The notes beneath the pieces are model-generated. The model saw only the letters and a list, made by a program, of their open reading frames with translations, was not told the origin of the DNA and did no database searches. A stretch of 64,000 bases of DNA from Roseburia sp. (lineage in GTDB: Bacteria; Bacillota; Clostridia; Lachnospirales; Lachnospiraceae). Within the stretch, counting starts at the first letter, position 1, and each line of letters begins with the position of its first letter. Of the stretch, positions 44,028 to 52,817 are shown in pieces. Made by a program: the position numbers and the translations under genes. Location of the stretch: assembly GCA_019421345.1 (NCBI GenBank), contig JAHZFL010000006.1:62001-126000 (forward strand). The letters are read 5' to 3'.

Positions 44028-45076
44028 AGATAGGAAAAAGGGAGATAGGAAATGGCGCTCCGGCATATCTCATTGCGGAAATGTCAGCAAATCATGCGGG
44101 AGAGCTTACTCTGGCAAAGGAGATTATTCATGCGGCAAAAGAAGCAGGTGCGGATTGCATCAAGGTACAGACGTATACGCCGGATACTTTAACGATTGAT
44201 TCGGATCAGCCGTATTTCCATATAAAGGATGGAACATGGGGCGGTACAAATTTATATCAGCTCTATCAGAAGGCATATATGCCGTGGGAGTGGCAGGGAG
44301 AGCTTAGGAAAGAGGCAAAGAAAGTGGGAATTGATTTCTTTTCGACGCCGTTTGATAAGAGTGCTGTAGATTTTTTGGAGGAGATTGGCGTAGAGTTTTA
44401 CAAGATAGCTTCGTTTGAATTGATCGATCTACCATTGGTTGGATACATCGCATCCAAAGGAAAGCCAATCATTATGTCGACGGGAATGGCGACATTATCG
44501 GAAATTGATGAAGCTGTTTCTACTATAAGAAACTGTGGAAATGAGAATCTGGCATTGCTGCGCTGCGCAAGTGCCTATCCGGCAATTACAGACGAGATGA
44601 ATCTTCGAACAATGCAGAATATGGCAGAGACATTTCAGGTTCCGGTGGGATTGTCTGACCACTCTATGGGGGCGGTTGGTGCAGTGACTGCTGTGGCACT
44701 TGGTGCTAGTATTATAGAAAAGCATTTTTGTATTGACCGTTCGATTGAGAATCCAGATGCGTCTTTTTCGATGAATCCGAAAGAATATTCTCAAATGGTG
44801 AAGGATATCCGTCAGGCAGAGCGCGCAATTGGCAGAGTTAGATATGGAATGACAGAGCAGGAGAAGAATAGTAAGTTATTTCGCCGATCGATTTTTTGCG
44901 TGCGTGATATAAAAAAAGGAGAGAGGATTACTGAAGAGAATGTAAGAGTTATTCGACCAGGAAACGGAATGGCACCGAAGTTTTATCCAGAGATTTTGGG
45001 GCAGCGTGCACTGATGGATATTGAGCGAGGAACACCGCTACATTCGGATATGATAGGAAGATATAATGAGGATTAG
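44024..45076 (+). CDS. pseI: Pseudaminic acid synthase, PseI
   Basis: A 350-residue NeuB-family enzyme that condenses 6-deoxy-AltdiNAc with phosphoenolpyruvate. The TIM-barrel domain (IAEMSANHAGELTLAKEII; IKVQTYTPDTLTIDSDQPYF; GLSDHSMGAVG; IEKHF) is PseI-like, not sialic-acid-like, notably YTPDTLT and the DGTWGGTNLYQLY segment. A C-terminal SAF antifreeze-like domain covers about 280-345. Start ATG overlaps the pseF stop. Confidence 0.94.
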   Translation: MKIGKREIGNGAPAYLIAEMSANHAGELTLAKEIIHAAKEAGADCIKVQTYTPDTLTIDSDQPYFHIKDGTWGGTNLYQLYQKAYMPWEWQGELRKEAKKVGIDFFSTPFDKSAVDFLEEIGVEFYKIASFELIDLPLVGYIASKGKPIIMSTGMATLSEIDEAVSTIRNCGNENLALLRCASAYPAITDEMNLRTMQNMAETFQVPVGLSDHSMGAVGAVTAVALGASIIEKHFCIDRSIENPDASFSMNPKEYSQMVKDIRQAERAIGRVRYGMTEQEKNSKLFRRSIFCVRDIKKGERITEENVRVIRPGNGMAPKFYPEILGQRALMDIERGTPLHSDMIGRYNED

Positions 45077-45078
45077 AT

Positions 45079-45519
45079 ATGAGAGGGTATTTGAGAAGAG
45101 CGACAGAAGGGGATGTAAATATGCTTTTTATATGGGCAAATGATGAGATGGTGCGTGAAAATTCTTTTTCCAAGGAGCCAATTTCTTGGAGAGAACATGA
45201 GAAATGGTTTCAAAAGGTTTTGAAAAATCCCAATATAGCGCAATATATTTATGTATGTGGTGGAGAGGAAATTGGACAAGCACGTGTCATAATTGGGGAG
45301 GGAGAGGGAGGGGAAATCAATTATAGTATTTGTAGCCATATGAGGGGTATGGGATATGGAAACGAACTTTTAGAGCTTCTGGCAGATCAAGTAAAGGTTG
45401 ACTTTCCCAAAGTCAAAAAACTGACCGGAAAAGTGTTGGTACAAAATATTTCATCACAGAAGGCATTTGTAAAAGCAAAATACAGGGAGACATATTGTGT
45501 CTTCGAACGAAACTTATAA
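45079..45519 (+). CDS. pseH: GNAT N-acetyltransferase, likely PseH
   Basis: A 146-residue GNAT enzyme. The acetyl-CoA loop is HMRGMGYGNELLELL, followed by LVQNISSQKAFVKAKY, the usual fourth-motif helix. In this context it should acetylate the 4-amino group of UDP-4-amino-4,6-dideoxy-L-AltNAc. The gene starts two bases after pseI ends. Assignment to PseH rests on family plus location. Confidence 0.87.
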   Translation: MRGYLRRATEGDVNMLFIWANDEMVRENSFSKEPISWREHEKWFQKVLKNPNIAQYIYVCGGEEIGQARVIIGEGEGGEINYSICSHMRGMGYGNELLELLADQVKVDFPKVKKLTGKVLVQNISSQKAFVKAKYRETYCVFERNL

Positions 45520-45543
45520 TTCCGATGTCAAGGGGAGAGAATA

Positions 45544-46551
45544 ATGTTGTGCATACGAGTAGATATGAATGATGAGATTGGGCTGGGACATCTAATGAGG
45601 TGCTTGGCGATTGCAGATGCACTTCACAACAGAGGAGAAGAAGCAGTATTTCTTTTGTCAGATGGGGAAGCTGTAAAATTGCTTACGGAGCGAGGGTATC
45701 GTTACGTCGTGCTGCAAACCCATTGGAACAAAATGGAGGCAGAACTGCCTGCTCTGCGCCAATTGATTTATGACATGCATATTGATAAACTGTTGATTGA
45801 CAGCTATCAAGTAACCGAAAATTATTTTAAAGAATTGACGAAGGAAGTGACGACAATCTATATAGATGATTTGGGAGCGGCAATCTATCAGACAGATGCT
45901 ATTATTTGTTATGCCAATTATTGGAGGAGACTGCACTATGACAAGTATCCACATAAGGTAAGGCGTTTAGTTGGCTTACAGTATGTACCATTGCGCCCTG
46001 TATTTTGGAATTGTCCTCAGAAGAAGGTTGAAAAACAGGTGAAGAATTTGCTCCTTCTCTCGGGGGGGACAGATCCCTGCAATGCCTTAGGGCAGATCCT
46101 GAGAGGATTGAGAAGGCAAAAATATGAAAAAATATGGGTGATGTGTGGACGTTATAATAGAAATGGGAGACAGCTGAAGTTACAGTATCAACAGGAAACA
46201 AATGTGATGATTTGTACGGATGTGTCGGAAGTTGAGGATTACATGGCGAAGGCGGATGTGGCAATTTCAGCGGGAGGGACAACCTTATATGAGTTATGTG
46301 CATTTGGTGTACCCACGATTTCATATAGCTTTGCGCAAAACCAGTGGGATAATGTCAGGCAGTTTGAGGAGGATGGTCTGATTGATTATGCAGGAGATAT
46401 GAGAGAAAGAGGAACGGTGGAGAAAATACAAACAAAATTGGAGACCTATGAAATGAATGAGCAGCTGCGTATGGTGCGGGCACAAAAAATGCAGCAAATG
46501 ATTGACGGAATGGGTGCACTGCGTCTGGCAGAACTGCTCATACAAATTTAA
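45544..46551 (+). CDS. pseG: UDP-2,4-diacetamido-2,4,6-trideoxy-L-altropyranose hydrolase, PseG
   Basis: A 335-residue GT-B-like nucleotide-sugar hydrolase. N-terminal IRVDMNDEIGLGHLMRCLAI with the catalytic His in GLGH, and C-terminal ISAGGTTLYELCAFGVPTIS, are PseG marks. It removes UDP before PseI acts. AGGGGAGAG precedes the ATG. A T-rich terminator follows, facing the fliB genes. Confidence 0.92.
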   Translation: MLCIRVDMNDEIGLGHLMRCLAIADALHNRGEEAVFLLSDGEAVKLLTERGYRYVVLQTHWNKMEAELPALRQLIYDMHIDKLLIDSYQVTENYFKELTKEVTTIYIDDLGAAIYQTDAIICYANYWRRLHYDKYPHKVRRLVGLQYVPLRPVFWNCPQKKVEKQVKNLLLLSGGTDPCNALGQILRGLRRQKYEKIWVMCGRYNRNGRQLKLQYQQETNVMICTDVSEVEDYMAKADVAISAGGTTLYELCAFGVPTISYSFAQNQWDNVRQFEEDGLIDYAGDMRERGTVEKIQTKLETYEMNEQLRMVRAQKMQQMIDGMGALRLAELLIQI

Positions 46552-46559
46552 TGCGAATG

Positions 46560-46583
46560 AAAAATGCAAAAATGGCATTTTTT
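46560..46583. terminator. Terminator between pseG and fliB
   Basis: AAAAATGC (46560-46567) pairs with GCATTTTT, then more T. Because its left arm is A-rich, it can also act on the minus strand for the convergent fliB gene. Confidence 0.7.
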
Positions 46584-46617
46584 ATGGATTCATTAAAGGA
46601 AGAAAATACAATCTTGC

Positions 46618-47769
46618 TTAAATCAAAGAGAGTAAAGTTGCATTATCAGTCATCCCAAGGCTTTCAAACAGTTGGTACATGGTGTCAAGATTAGTATAAG
46701 AATGTTCAAAAAATCTTGAAATATTAGTATAAATAGGAATAAGGTCATCTAATGTAAGTAAGTCACCTTTTTGTTGATATACACCAAATGCAAATAGTCG
46801 ATGCAGACAGAAAAGAAAGATAAAATTGGCAATTATTTGATGTATATTTTTATTCTTAGAGTAAGAATCCATATAATAACGAGTAAGATAGTAAACGCTG
46901 TATTGCTCATAACGGATCTCATAGTGATCAACACAAACGGAATCCCAGAAATCATTTGACAGAGGCTGTTCAAGTTTGGAACTGCAGAAAGCTAAGGTTT
47001 GAGGTAATATCCCTATATAGCTTTGGATAAATTCTGAATTGTGAAATATATGTGAATGCTTATAAAAATCCAATGCAAAGGAAAGCAAAGACACTGAATT
47101 TGTTTGATGAACAATTGAGTTTTCTGCCAGGAAAGCAAGTTCTTGCTCGTCTGAAAAGGCATTCAAAATAATGTCTATATCACTATTAGATGCAAGGGAC
47201 TGTTGTAATAAACTATTAAAGGAAATCATTAAGCGCAGGCGTGTGAGGATTGAAAAACGCCGGTTTTGCATAATATTGACAGATAGAGTCATTGCATTGA
47301 TAAGAATATTAAAAAGTTTCCAGTTTTGTTCTGTATCGGATATGCTATTACTATTATCCTCTGCAAAATCAAACGGAATTATATTAGGTTCGGAGAGAAT
47401 TAGCCGTGCTGCTTCTGGGCAGGATAAGGTAAGACTGTGAAAAATAAGATCACCGCATTGCCATGATACTCTTGGGTACAATCTGCACACATCACACATT
47501 TTATCTGAACCATGCTGGAGGTAGAGGCTACAGAGATTTTGCTCATTTAAAAAGGGACATTTGCCATCCTTAAGACGAATATAAAACTTTCCGTCAGATT
47601 CTATCATAGCATCGGCAAGCTGTGCACCTAATGCGCCTTTGGTTTGGAGGTACATTTTAGCATGCGCATCATCAATGTCAATTGCCCATCCACCTGCGCA
47701 ACAGTTATCAGAGCAGGCAGAGCCCGTACATTCAAATGTGTCGAAGAGACCAAAAGTTAATGATTTCAT
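46618..47769 (-). CDS. fliB: Flagellin lysine-N-methylase FliB, copy 1
   Basis: A 383-residue FliB-family protein. The N-terminal third has a set of cysteines likely to bind a metal or iron-sulfur cluster: CTGSACSDNCC, CPFLNEQNLC, DKMCDVC and LSCPEAARLIL. The rest is helical. Salmonella FliB methylates surface lysines of flagellin. It is co-oriented with, and paralogous to, the next gene, 30 bases upstream of it, and inverted relative to the pse genes around it. GAAAGG lies upstream of the start. Confidence 0.9.
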   Translation of the reverse strand: MKSLTFGLFDTFECTGSACSDNCCAGGWAIDIDDAHAKMYLQTKGALGAQLADAMIESDGKFYIRLKDGKCPFLNEQNLCSLYLQHGSDKMCDVCRLYPRVSWQCGDLIFHSLTLSCPEAARLILSEPNIIPFDFAEDNSNSISDTEQNWKLFNILINAMTLSVNIMQNRRFSILTRLRLMISFNSLLQQSLASNSDIDIILNAFSDEQELAFLAENSIVHQTNSVSLLSFALDFYKHSHIFHNSEFIQSYIGILPQTLAFCSSKLEQPLSNDFWDSVCVDHYEIRYEQYSVYYLTRYYMDSYSKNKNIHQIIANFIFLFCLHRLFAFGVYQQKGDLLTLDDLIPIYTNISRFFEHSYTNLDTMYQLFESLGMTDNATLLSLI

Positions 47770-47799
47770 AAAAAATTTACCTTTCGTAAGCGTATTTTA

Positions 47800-48954
47800 T
47801 TAAATAAGCGAGAATAAAAATGTATTGTCTGTCATATCCAAATCAGAAAATATCTCATATAGGCGATTTGGGTTTAGAGAATTGTGCTCTAAAAAGCGGG
47901 AAATTCCCGTGAAAATCGGTATTAGGTCATCGAGATTAAGCCGCTCATTTTTTTTGTGGTAGATGCCAAAAGCAAAAATCCGGTGGAGACAGAACAGGTA
48001 AATAAAGTTTGCAATAATTTTATTGAGATTACATTCTTTCTCATAGGCATTCATATAGTAGCGTGTGAGATAGTAAACGGCATATTGTTCGTAATAAATC
48101 TCATATGGATCAGTCGAGACATCATCTAAGAAGTCTTCTGCCAGTGGCTGTGAGAGCAAGGAATTGCAAAACGCCATTGTCTTTGGTAAGTGCTCAATGT
48201 AGGAACGAACATAGTTTGATACAGACAACGAACCTATATTTTTATAAAAGTGAAGTACAAAGGTAAATAGGGAGACGAGATTCGTCTGGCTTTCCGAAAC
48301 CTCTTGGGAGAGAATAGAAAGCTGTGCTGGATCGGAAAAGGCATCCAGTAAAATCCGACATTCTTCATCATTTTCTGCATCAAGCGCCTGCTGAAGCATA
48401 TCGTTAAAAGAGACAAGAAGCCGCAGTCTTGTAAAAATAGAAAAATCACGGTTCTGCATGATGCGGACGCTTGTGATCATTCCGCCGATCAACGTGTTAA
48501 ATACAGACCAATTTTGATTTGGTGCGGGAATTATGGTGTTTTCAGCTTCTGCAAAGTCAAAAATGATGGAATCCTGATGAGAGAGAATTATGCGGGCAAC
48601 TTCAGGGCAGGATAAAGTAAGACCATTAAAGAGAATATCTCCATGATACCATGATATTCTGGGATATACTTTACATGTGTCGCACATTTTATCTGGACCG
48701 AGATGTCGATAAACTTCGCAGAGTTTGTCTTCGTTTAAAAGAGGGCATTGTCCGTCTTTTAAACGGATATAAAATTTCCCATCAGTTTCCGTGATGCTTT
48801 CCTTTAGACGTTCACCAAATGCTCCCTCTGTATTGCGGTAAGTTTCAGCAGAATCGTCATCAACTTCAATATCCCAGCCTCGGCAACAGGTATCCGGACA
48901 GTCAGAGCCGATACATTCAAAGGTGTCAAAAAAATCAAAATTTAATTGCTTCAT
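47800..48954 (-). CDS. fliB: Flagellin lysine-N-methylase FliB, copy 2
   Basis: A 384-residue paralogue of the previous gene with the same cysteine set (CIGSDCPDTCC, CPLLNEDKLC, DKMCDTC, LSCPEVARIIL) and shared ends (IYTNISRFFEH versus IFTGISRFLEH). The two differ at a large share of positions, so the duplication is not recent. First gene of the two-gene minus-strand operon, with a sigmaA promoter. ATG 48954 follows GAAAGGAAAAG; the frame open to 49017 includes the promoter. Confidence 0.9.
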   Translation of the reverse strand: MKQLNFDFFDTFECIGSDCPDTCCRGWDIEVDDDSAETYRNTEGAFGERLKESITETDGKFYIRLKDGQCPLLNEDKLCEVYRHLGPDKMCDTCKVYPRISWYHGDILFNGLTLSCPEVARIILSHQDSIIFDFAEAENTIIPAPNQNWSVFNTLIGGMITSVRIMQNRDFSIFTRLRLLVSFNDMLQQALDAENDEECRILLDAFSDPAQLSILSQEVSESQTNLVSLFTFVLHFYKNIGSLSVSNYVRSYIEHLPKTMAFCNSLLSQPLAEDFLDDVSTDPYEIYYEQYAVYYLTRYYMNAYEKECNLNKIIANFIYLFCLHRIFAFGIYHKKNERLNLDDLIPIFTGISRFLEHNSLNPNRLYEIFSDLDMTDNTFLFSLI

Positions 48955-48988
48955 AGCATTCTTTTCCTTTCGTAAGTAGCATTCCATA

Positions 48989-49017
48989 ATTATAGCAAAA
49001 AAGAAGATGCTGGGCAA
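48989..49017 (-). promoter_or_regulatory. sigmaA promoter of the fliB operon
   Basis: Minus-strand TTGCCC (49017-49012), 17-base spacer, TATAAT (48994-48989). No sigma28 consensus was found here, unlike the other flagellar units. Confidence 0.65.
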
Positions 49018-49062
49018 CAGCTTTTGGGAAAAAGTATGTGATAACGAAAAATATTTCGGTGC

Positions 49063-49086
49063 ATCACAGATAATCTGTGATAGAAT
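49063..49086 (+). promoter_or_regulatory. Operator-like palindrome and extended -10 of pseC
   Basis: ATCACAGAT (49063-49071), one base, ATCTGTGAT (49073-49081): a perfect 19-base palindrome. Its right end overlaps an extended -10, TGATAGAAT (49078-49086). A dimeric regulator bound here would block or activate pseC. Confidence 0.55.
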
Positions 49087-49119
49087 AGAAAGAACAAAAA
49101 AATAAAGGAGTGGAAACCA

Positions 49120-50244
49120 ATGATACCATACGGAAGACAGAGCATTGATGAGGAAGATATTCAGGCAGTTGTTGATGTATTAAGATCAGATTATTTGACA
49201 ACTGGACCAAACATTGCGGAGTTTGAGCAGACGGTGGCAGATTATGTGGGGGCAAAGTATGCGGTTGCGATTGCAAACGGAACAGCGGCGCTCCATGCAG
49301 CATGTGCGGCTGCGGGTATTGGAGTGGGAGACGAGGTTATTACCACGCCGCTTACATTCGCTGCTTCGGCAAATTGTGTGTTATATTGCGGAGGAAAACC
49401 TGTTTTTGCGGACATAGACAAAAGAACCTACAATATTTCTCCGGATGACATCAGACGAAAGATCACACAGAAGACAAAGGCGATCATTCCGGTGCATCTG
49501 GCAGGGCAGCCGTGTGATCTGGATGAGATTCATAAGATTGCAGAGGAATATCATCTGACGGTGATTGAAGACGGGGCGCATGCACTGGGGGCTGTTTATC
49601 GGGGCGCAAAAATTGGTGCATTGTCGGATATGACCACATTTAGTTTTCATCCGGTGAAGCCGATTACAACGGGAGAGGGCGGTATGATCGTGACAAATGA
49701 TCAGACGTTTTATGAAAAGCTGTGCCTGTTCCGAAGCCATGGCATTACCAGAGATGAAAAGCAAATGACACATACAGAGGGAGGATGGTTTTATCAGCAG
49801 ATCGGATTGGGTTACAATTACCGTATGACAGATATGCAGGCAGCGCTGGGATGCAGCCAGATGAAAAAGCTCGATGATTTTCTGGCGCGGAGGAGAACAT
49901 TGGCACAGCGGTACGATGAGGCGTTTGCAGGGTGCAGGAATATCGTGACGCCGTATCAGATGCCGCAGACAAGCAGTGGCTGGCATCTATATATCATACA
50001 GGTTTTAAATAACGACAGGCGGGAAGTATTTGAGAAGCTTCACGATGAGGGAATCGGAGTAAATGTACATTATATTCCGGTCTATCATCATCCCTATTAC
50101 AGGGAGCACGGTTATCAGGACATCTGCTGCGAAAATGCGGAGGAGGTATATGCGCATATGCTCAGCCTGCCGTTGTATCCGGGTCTGACAGAGGAGCAGC
50201 AGGATGAGGTCATAGAAAAGGTAAAGAGGTGTACAGGTGAATAA
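49120..50244 (+). CDS. pseC: UDP-4-keto-6-deoxy-L-AltNAc aminotransferase, PseC
   Basis: A 374-residue DegT/DnrJ/EryC1 aminotransferase. IPYGRQSIDEEDIQAVVDVL, the PLP lysine K180 in FSFHPVKPITTGEGG, and GLGYNYRMTDMQAALG are PseC features. It supplies step two of pseudaminic acid synthesis, completing the pathway set with pseB/H/G/I/F. AAAGGAGTGG precedes the ATG. It is separated from the other pse genes by the two inverted fliB genes and overlaps the second maf by eight bases. Confidence 0.93.
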   Translation: MIPYGRQSIDEEDIQAVVDVLRSDYLTTGPNIAEFEQTVADYVGAKYAVAIANGTAALHAACAAAGIGVGDEVITTPLTFAASANCVLYCGGKPVFADIDKRTYNISPDDIRRKITQKTKAIIPVHLAGQPCDLDEIHKIAEEYHLTVIEDGAHALGAVYRGAKIGALSDMTTFSFHPVKPITTGEGGMIVTNDQTFYEKLCLFRSHGITRDEKQMTHTEGGWFYQQIGLGYNYRMTDMQAALGCSQMKKLDDFLARRRTLAQRYDEAFAGCRNIVTPYQMPQTSSGWHLYIIQVLNNDRREVFEKLHDEGIGVNVHYIPVYHHPYYREHGYQDICCENAEEVYAHMLSLPLYPGLTEEQQDEVIEKVKRCTGE

Positions 50245-51892
50245 ATCAGTGATGATGCAAAACGCAGAGTGTCTGACGCAGATCCCCGAAATTATTCGGG
50301 AACTCCGTTCTCAGTCATATTTTCGGGCAAATTGTATGCTTGTTGTTTTGATTAACAATTTACACGGAATTTCGGGCGAAATTCTGGATACAGACGATGC
50401 GCGCATAGACCATGCCGAGTGGATGGCGATGTTGACAGCGATCATGGAAGCGGAGAAAAATAAAGATGGTATTTTGATTGCAGATATTTTAGAAGGAGAT
50501 TTGTTGCCGTATCTGCAGAAGCTCCAGATTTTGTGGCAACAGGAAAAGGAGATACAGCCCCCGAATTACTTGGAAGCAAATAGCAATAGCATACGGAAGA
50601 CAAATGAGGCTTTGTATCAAAGTATAAGCAGAGAAAAAGCGATGCAGGTGAATGGAACAGAGCCGATCTATGAATCGTTTTTGGCTATCAGCGGTCTGCC
50701 GGCTGCGTCGGCAAGTGTTGGGGGAGAGAGATTTTGTCTGTGCAGTACAGTCAATCCCGAGTGGGAAGGAAAGCTGCTTGCAGAAAGTATTCCTGTAAGT
50801 GCGAAAAAGGAATACTGGGTGTTTGGAGTTGGGATGGGGTATCATGTGGATGCTCTGTTGAAATCAGATCATGCGAATAAGGTTACGCTTCTTTTGCATG
50901 AAACAGAAACGTTATCTATGGCGTTGTGTCAATTTGACTGGCAAGAGGCGATAGAATCCGGGCGTTTATCTTTTCTTTATGATTCCGGTGAACGAAGCTT
51001 GCTTGAAAACCTGAAAAAGAAAAACGAGGATGCGGTATTTTTTATCCATTACCCGGCTTTGCGCTGTGTGATGGACGGGAAAGTGCGGGAGCTTCTGGAG
51101 GATTATTTTGTTGCAAGCAGCAGTATGTTGGAACAAAAGGCGCTGCTTGATAAAAATTTTGATGCGATACAAAAGCATGGTTTGCCGGAATGTGGGGAGT
51201 TAAAGGAACAATTTGCCGGGGCTCACGTTGTGATCGCAGGCGGTGGTCCCTCTGTGGATGGGCAAATGGAAGCGATCAGGGCATACAGGGAGAAGTTGGT
51301 TCTTTTGACCGTAGGGACTGTGGCAAGAAAGTTATTGGAAAATGGAATTGTGCCGGATGCAATTATGATCACAGACCCGCTGGAAAGTATTGTATCTCAG
51401 ATAAAGGGGCTGGAGACCGAAAAGATACCGCTGATCATTTTATCTACTGCGCCGGAGAAGCTTCTGGCAGAATATAAAGGCAGCGTATATGTCGCTTATC
51501 AAGGGGGCTATGAACCGGCTTGTGAATTTGCGAAAAACAATGGATATACGGTTTTTCAGACCGGCGGCAGCGTCGTTACCTTAGCGATTGATCTGGCAAT
51601 TCGGTTTGGCGCAGCCGATATCACGCTGGTCGGCGCAGATATGGCATATACGGGCGGCAGATCTCATGCAGGAGGGCTTGGGCGCAAGATTGCAGAGGGC
51701 ATGGAGCTTCGTAAGGTCTTAAGCGTGACGGGAGAGTATATAGAAACGAGCAGAAACCTTGACATTTACAGAAAGTGGATAGAACACAGGATAGAAGATG
51801 TGAGAGGGCTGGTTGTTTATAACACCGCAAGAGGTGCAAGAATCAAAGGAACGATAGAAAAGACGCTGTGTGAGATAGCAAAGACATGGTAA
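50237..51892 (+). CDS. Motility-associated glycosyltransferase Maf, copy 2
   Basis: A 551-residue DUF115/Maf protein with HVVIAGGGPSVDGQ, LLENGIVPDAIMITDPLE and TGGSVVTLAIDLAIRFGAAD, the same core as copy 1 but shorter and divergent elsewhere. GTG 50237 (AGAGGTG upstream) overlaps the end of pseC, so both are co-translated. Two Mafs may modify different sites or flagellin-like proteins, or add different sugars. Confidence 0.85.
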   Translation: MNKSVMMQNAECLTQIPEIIRELRSQSYFRANCMLVVLINNLHGISGEILDTDDARIDHAEWMAMLTAIMEAEKNKDGILIADILEGDLLPYLQKLQILWQQEKEIQPPNYLEANSNSIRKTNEALYQSISREKAMQVNGTEPIYESFLAISGLPAASASVGGERFCLCSTVNPEWEGKLLAESIPVSAKKEYWVFGVGMGYHVDALLKSDHANKVTLLLHETETLSMALCQFDWQEAIESGRLSFLYDSGERSLLENLKKKNEDAVFFIHYPALRCVMDGKVRELLEDYFVASSSMLEQKALLDKNFDAIQKHGLPECGELKEQFAGAHVVIAGGGPSVDGQMEAIRAYREKLVLLTVGTVARKLLENGIVPDAIMITDPLESIVSQIKGLETEKIPLIILSTAPEKLLAEYKGSVYVAYQGGYEPACEFAKNNGYTVFQTGGSVVTLAIDLAIRFGAADITLVGADMAYTGGRSHAGGLGRKIAEGMELRKVLSVTGEYIETSRNLDIYRKWIEHRIEDVRGLVVYNTARGARIKGTIEKTLCEIAKTW

Positions 51893-52000
51893 ACGCAGAC
51901 AAGAAGACGTGTATCTGCCAATAAAATATTTTAAATTTTAAAGTTTTCCTCGTCCCAATGTCGAATTTTGTTGATAAATTTGCGTTTGTAGTGAAAAAAG

Positions 52001-52029
52001 TTGAATTTGCCGGTCCTTCATGATAAAAT
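52001..52029 (+). promoter_or_regulatory. sigmaA promoter of the small regulator gene
   Basis: TTGAAT (52001-52006), 17-base spacer, TAAAAT (52024-52029). Confidence 0.65.
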
Positions 52030-52124
52030 AGGACAAAAGAAAAAACTTCCGGTATTTGGGAATTACCTTGGAGGTTTATTGGGGCAAGTATAGTATCACA
52101 TATTATGAAAGGGACGAAAGACAA

Positions 52125-52388
52125 GTGAAGGATGAGGTATTTTTAGACAATCTTCCGCGTACTGCAAATCAGATTTTAAATGTTTTATGGAGCAGGAACA
52201 GGGCGATGGCAGTAGGAGAACTGGTGGAACAGGTCAATGCGGAATACAAGATCAACTTGGAGCGGAGAGAGCTTCAAAAGTTCATAAAATTACTTGTGAG
52301 TGCGGATTATATAGAAGCAAAGAGGCACGGGCTGCATATTTACTATCAGACGTTGGGGTTAGAGTATGTGGCAGAATGTCTTCAGTAA
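52125..52388 (+). CDS. Small winged-helix protein, BlaI/MecI-like
   Basis: An 87-residue predicted DNA-binding protein. LPRTANQILNVLWSRNRAMA and VGELVEQVNAEY, then LQKFIKLLVSADYIEAKRHG, LHIYYQTL resemble the BlaI/MecI winged helix (recognition helix and wing) without its dimerisation tail. GTG 52125 is one possible start; the frame is open to a TTG at 52056, where no ribosome site fits. No BlaR-like protease gene is nearby. Possibly an orphan regulator of neighbouring genes. Confidence 0.6.
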   Translation: MKDEVFLDNLPRTANQILNVLWSRNRAMAVGELVEQVNAEYKINLERRELQKFIKLLVSADYIEAKRHGLHIYYQTLGLEYVAECLQ

Positions 52389-52403
52389 GCTAATAGGGGA
52401 ATT

Positions 52404-52443
52404 GCGGATGCATGGCAGAGTTTTGCTGTTTGCATCCGTTTTT
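52404..52443 (+). terminator. Terminator, twin copy A
   Basis: CGGATGCA (52405-52412) pairs with TGCATCCG (52431-52438), then TTTTT. The apical part TGGCAGAGTTTTGCTG is identical to that of the terminator at 53237. Confidence 0.85.
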
Positions 52444-52492
52444 ACTATATTGTAGAAAATGGAGACTGATGCGAAAAGCCGGGGGCAGAGAC

Positions 52493-52521
52493 TTGCATCT
52501 ACGAATGAAATGCCGTAAACT
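52493..52521 (+). promoter_or_regulatory. Candidate promoter of the MNT/HEPN pair
   Basis: TTGCAT (52493-52498), 17-base spacer, TAAACT (52516-52521), 24 bases before the start codon. Confidence 0.5.
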
Positions 52522-52544
52522 GATAGGGAATACGGAGGAATACA

Positions 52545-52817
52545 ATGACAGTAGATGAGATCATTGAGCAGGTGACTGCCATTTGCAAAAGAAATCATGT
52601 GGAACATTTGGCGCTCTTTGGCTCTTATGCAAAGGGAACGGCGACAGAGTACAGCGATATAGATTTTATCGTATACGGTTCGGTCGATATGGAGCGGCTG
52701 AAGGAGCAGGTGGACGAGATTATGACTCTGAAAAAGATAGATTTATTTGAATATGATTTATGTCAAAGCAGCTATCTAAAGGAGGATATGGAGCGGTATG
52801 GAAGGAAAATCTATTAA
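52545..52817 (+). CDS. MNT-domain nucleotidyltransferase (antitoxin)
   Basis: A 90-residue minimal nucleotidyltransferase with the GS-x10-D-x-D motif (G26-S27, D38, D40). In HEPN/MNT toxin-antitoxin pairs this enzyme adds AMP units to a tyrosine of the HEPN toxin and silences it. TACGGAGG precedes the ATG. The gene overlaps its partner by 20 bases. Confidence 0.9.
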   Translation: MTVDEIIEQVTAICKRNHVEHLALFGSYAKGTATEYSDIDFIVYGSVDMERLKEQVDEIMTLKKIDLFEYDLCQSSYLKEDMERYGRKIY

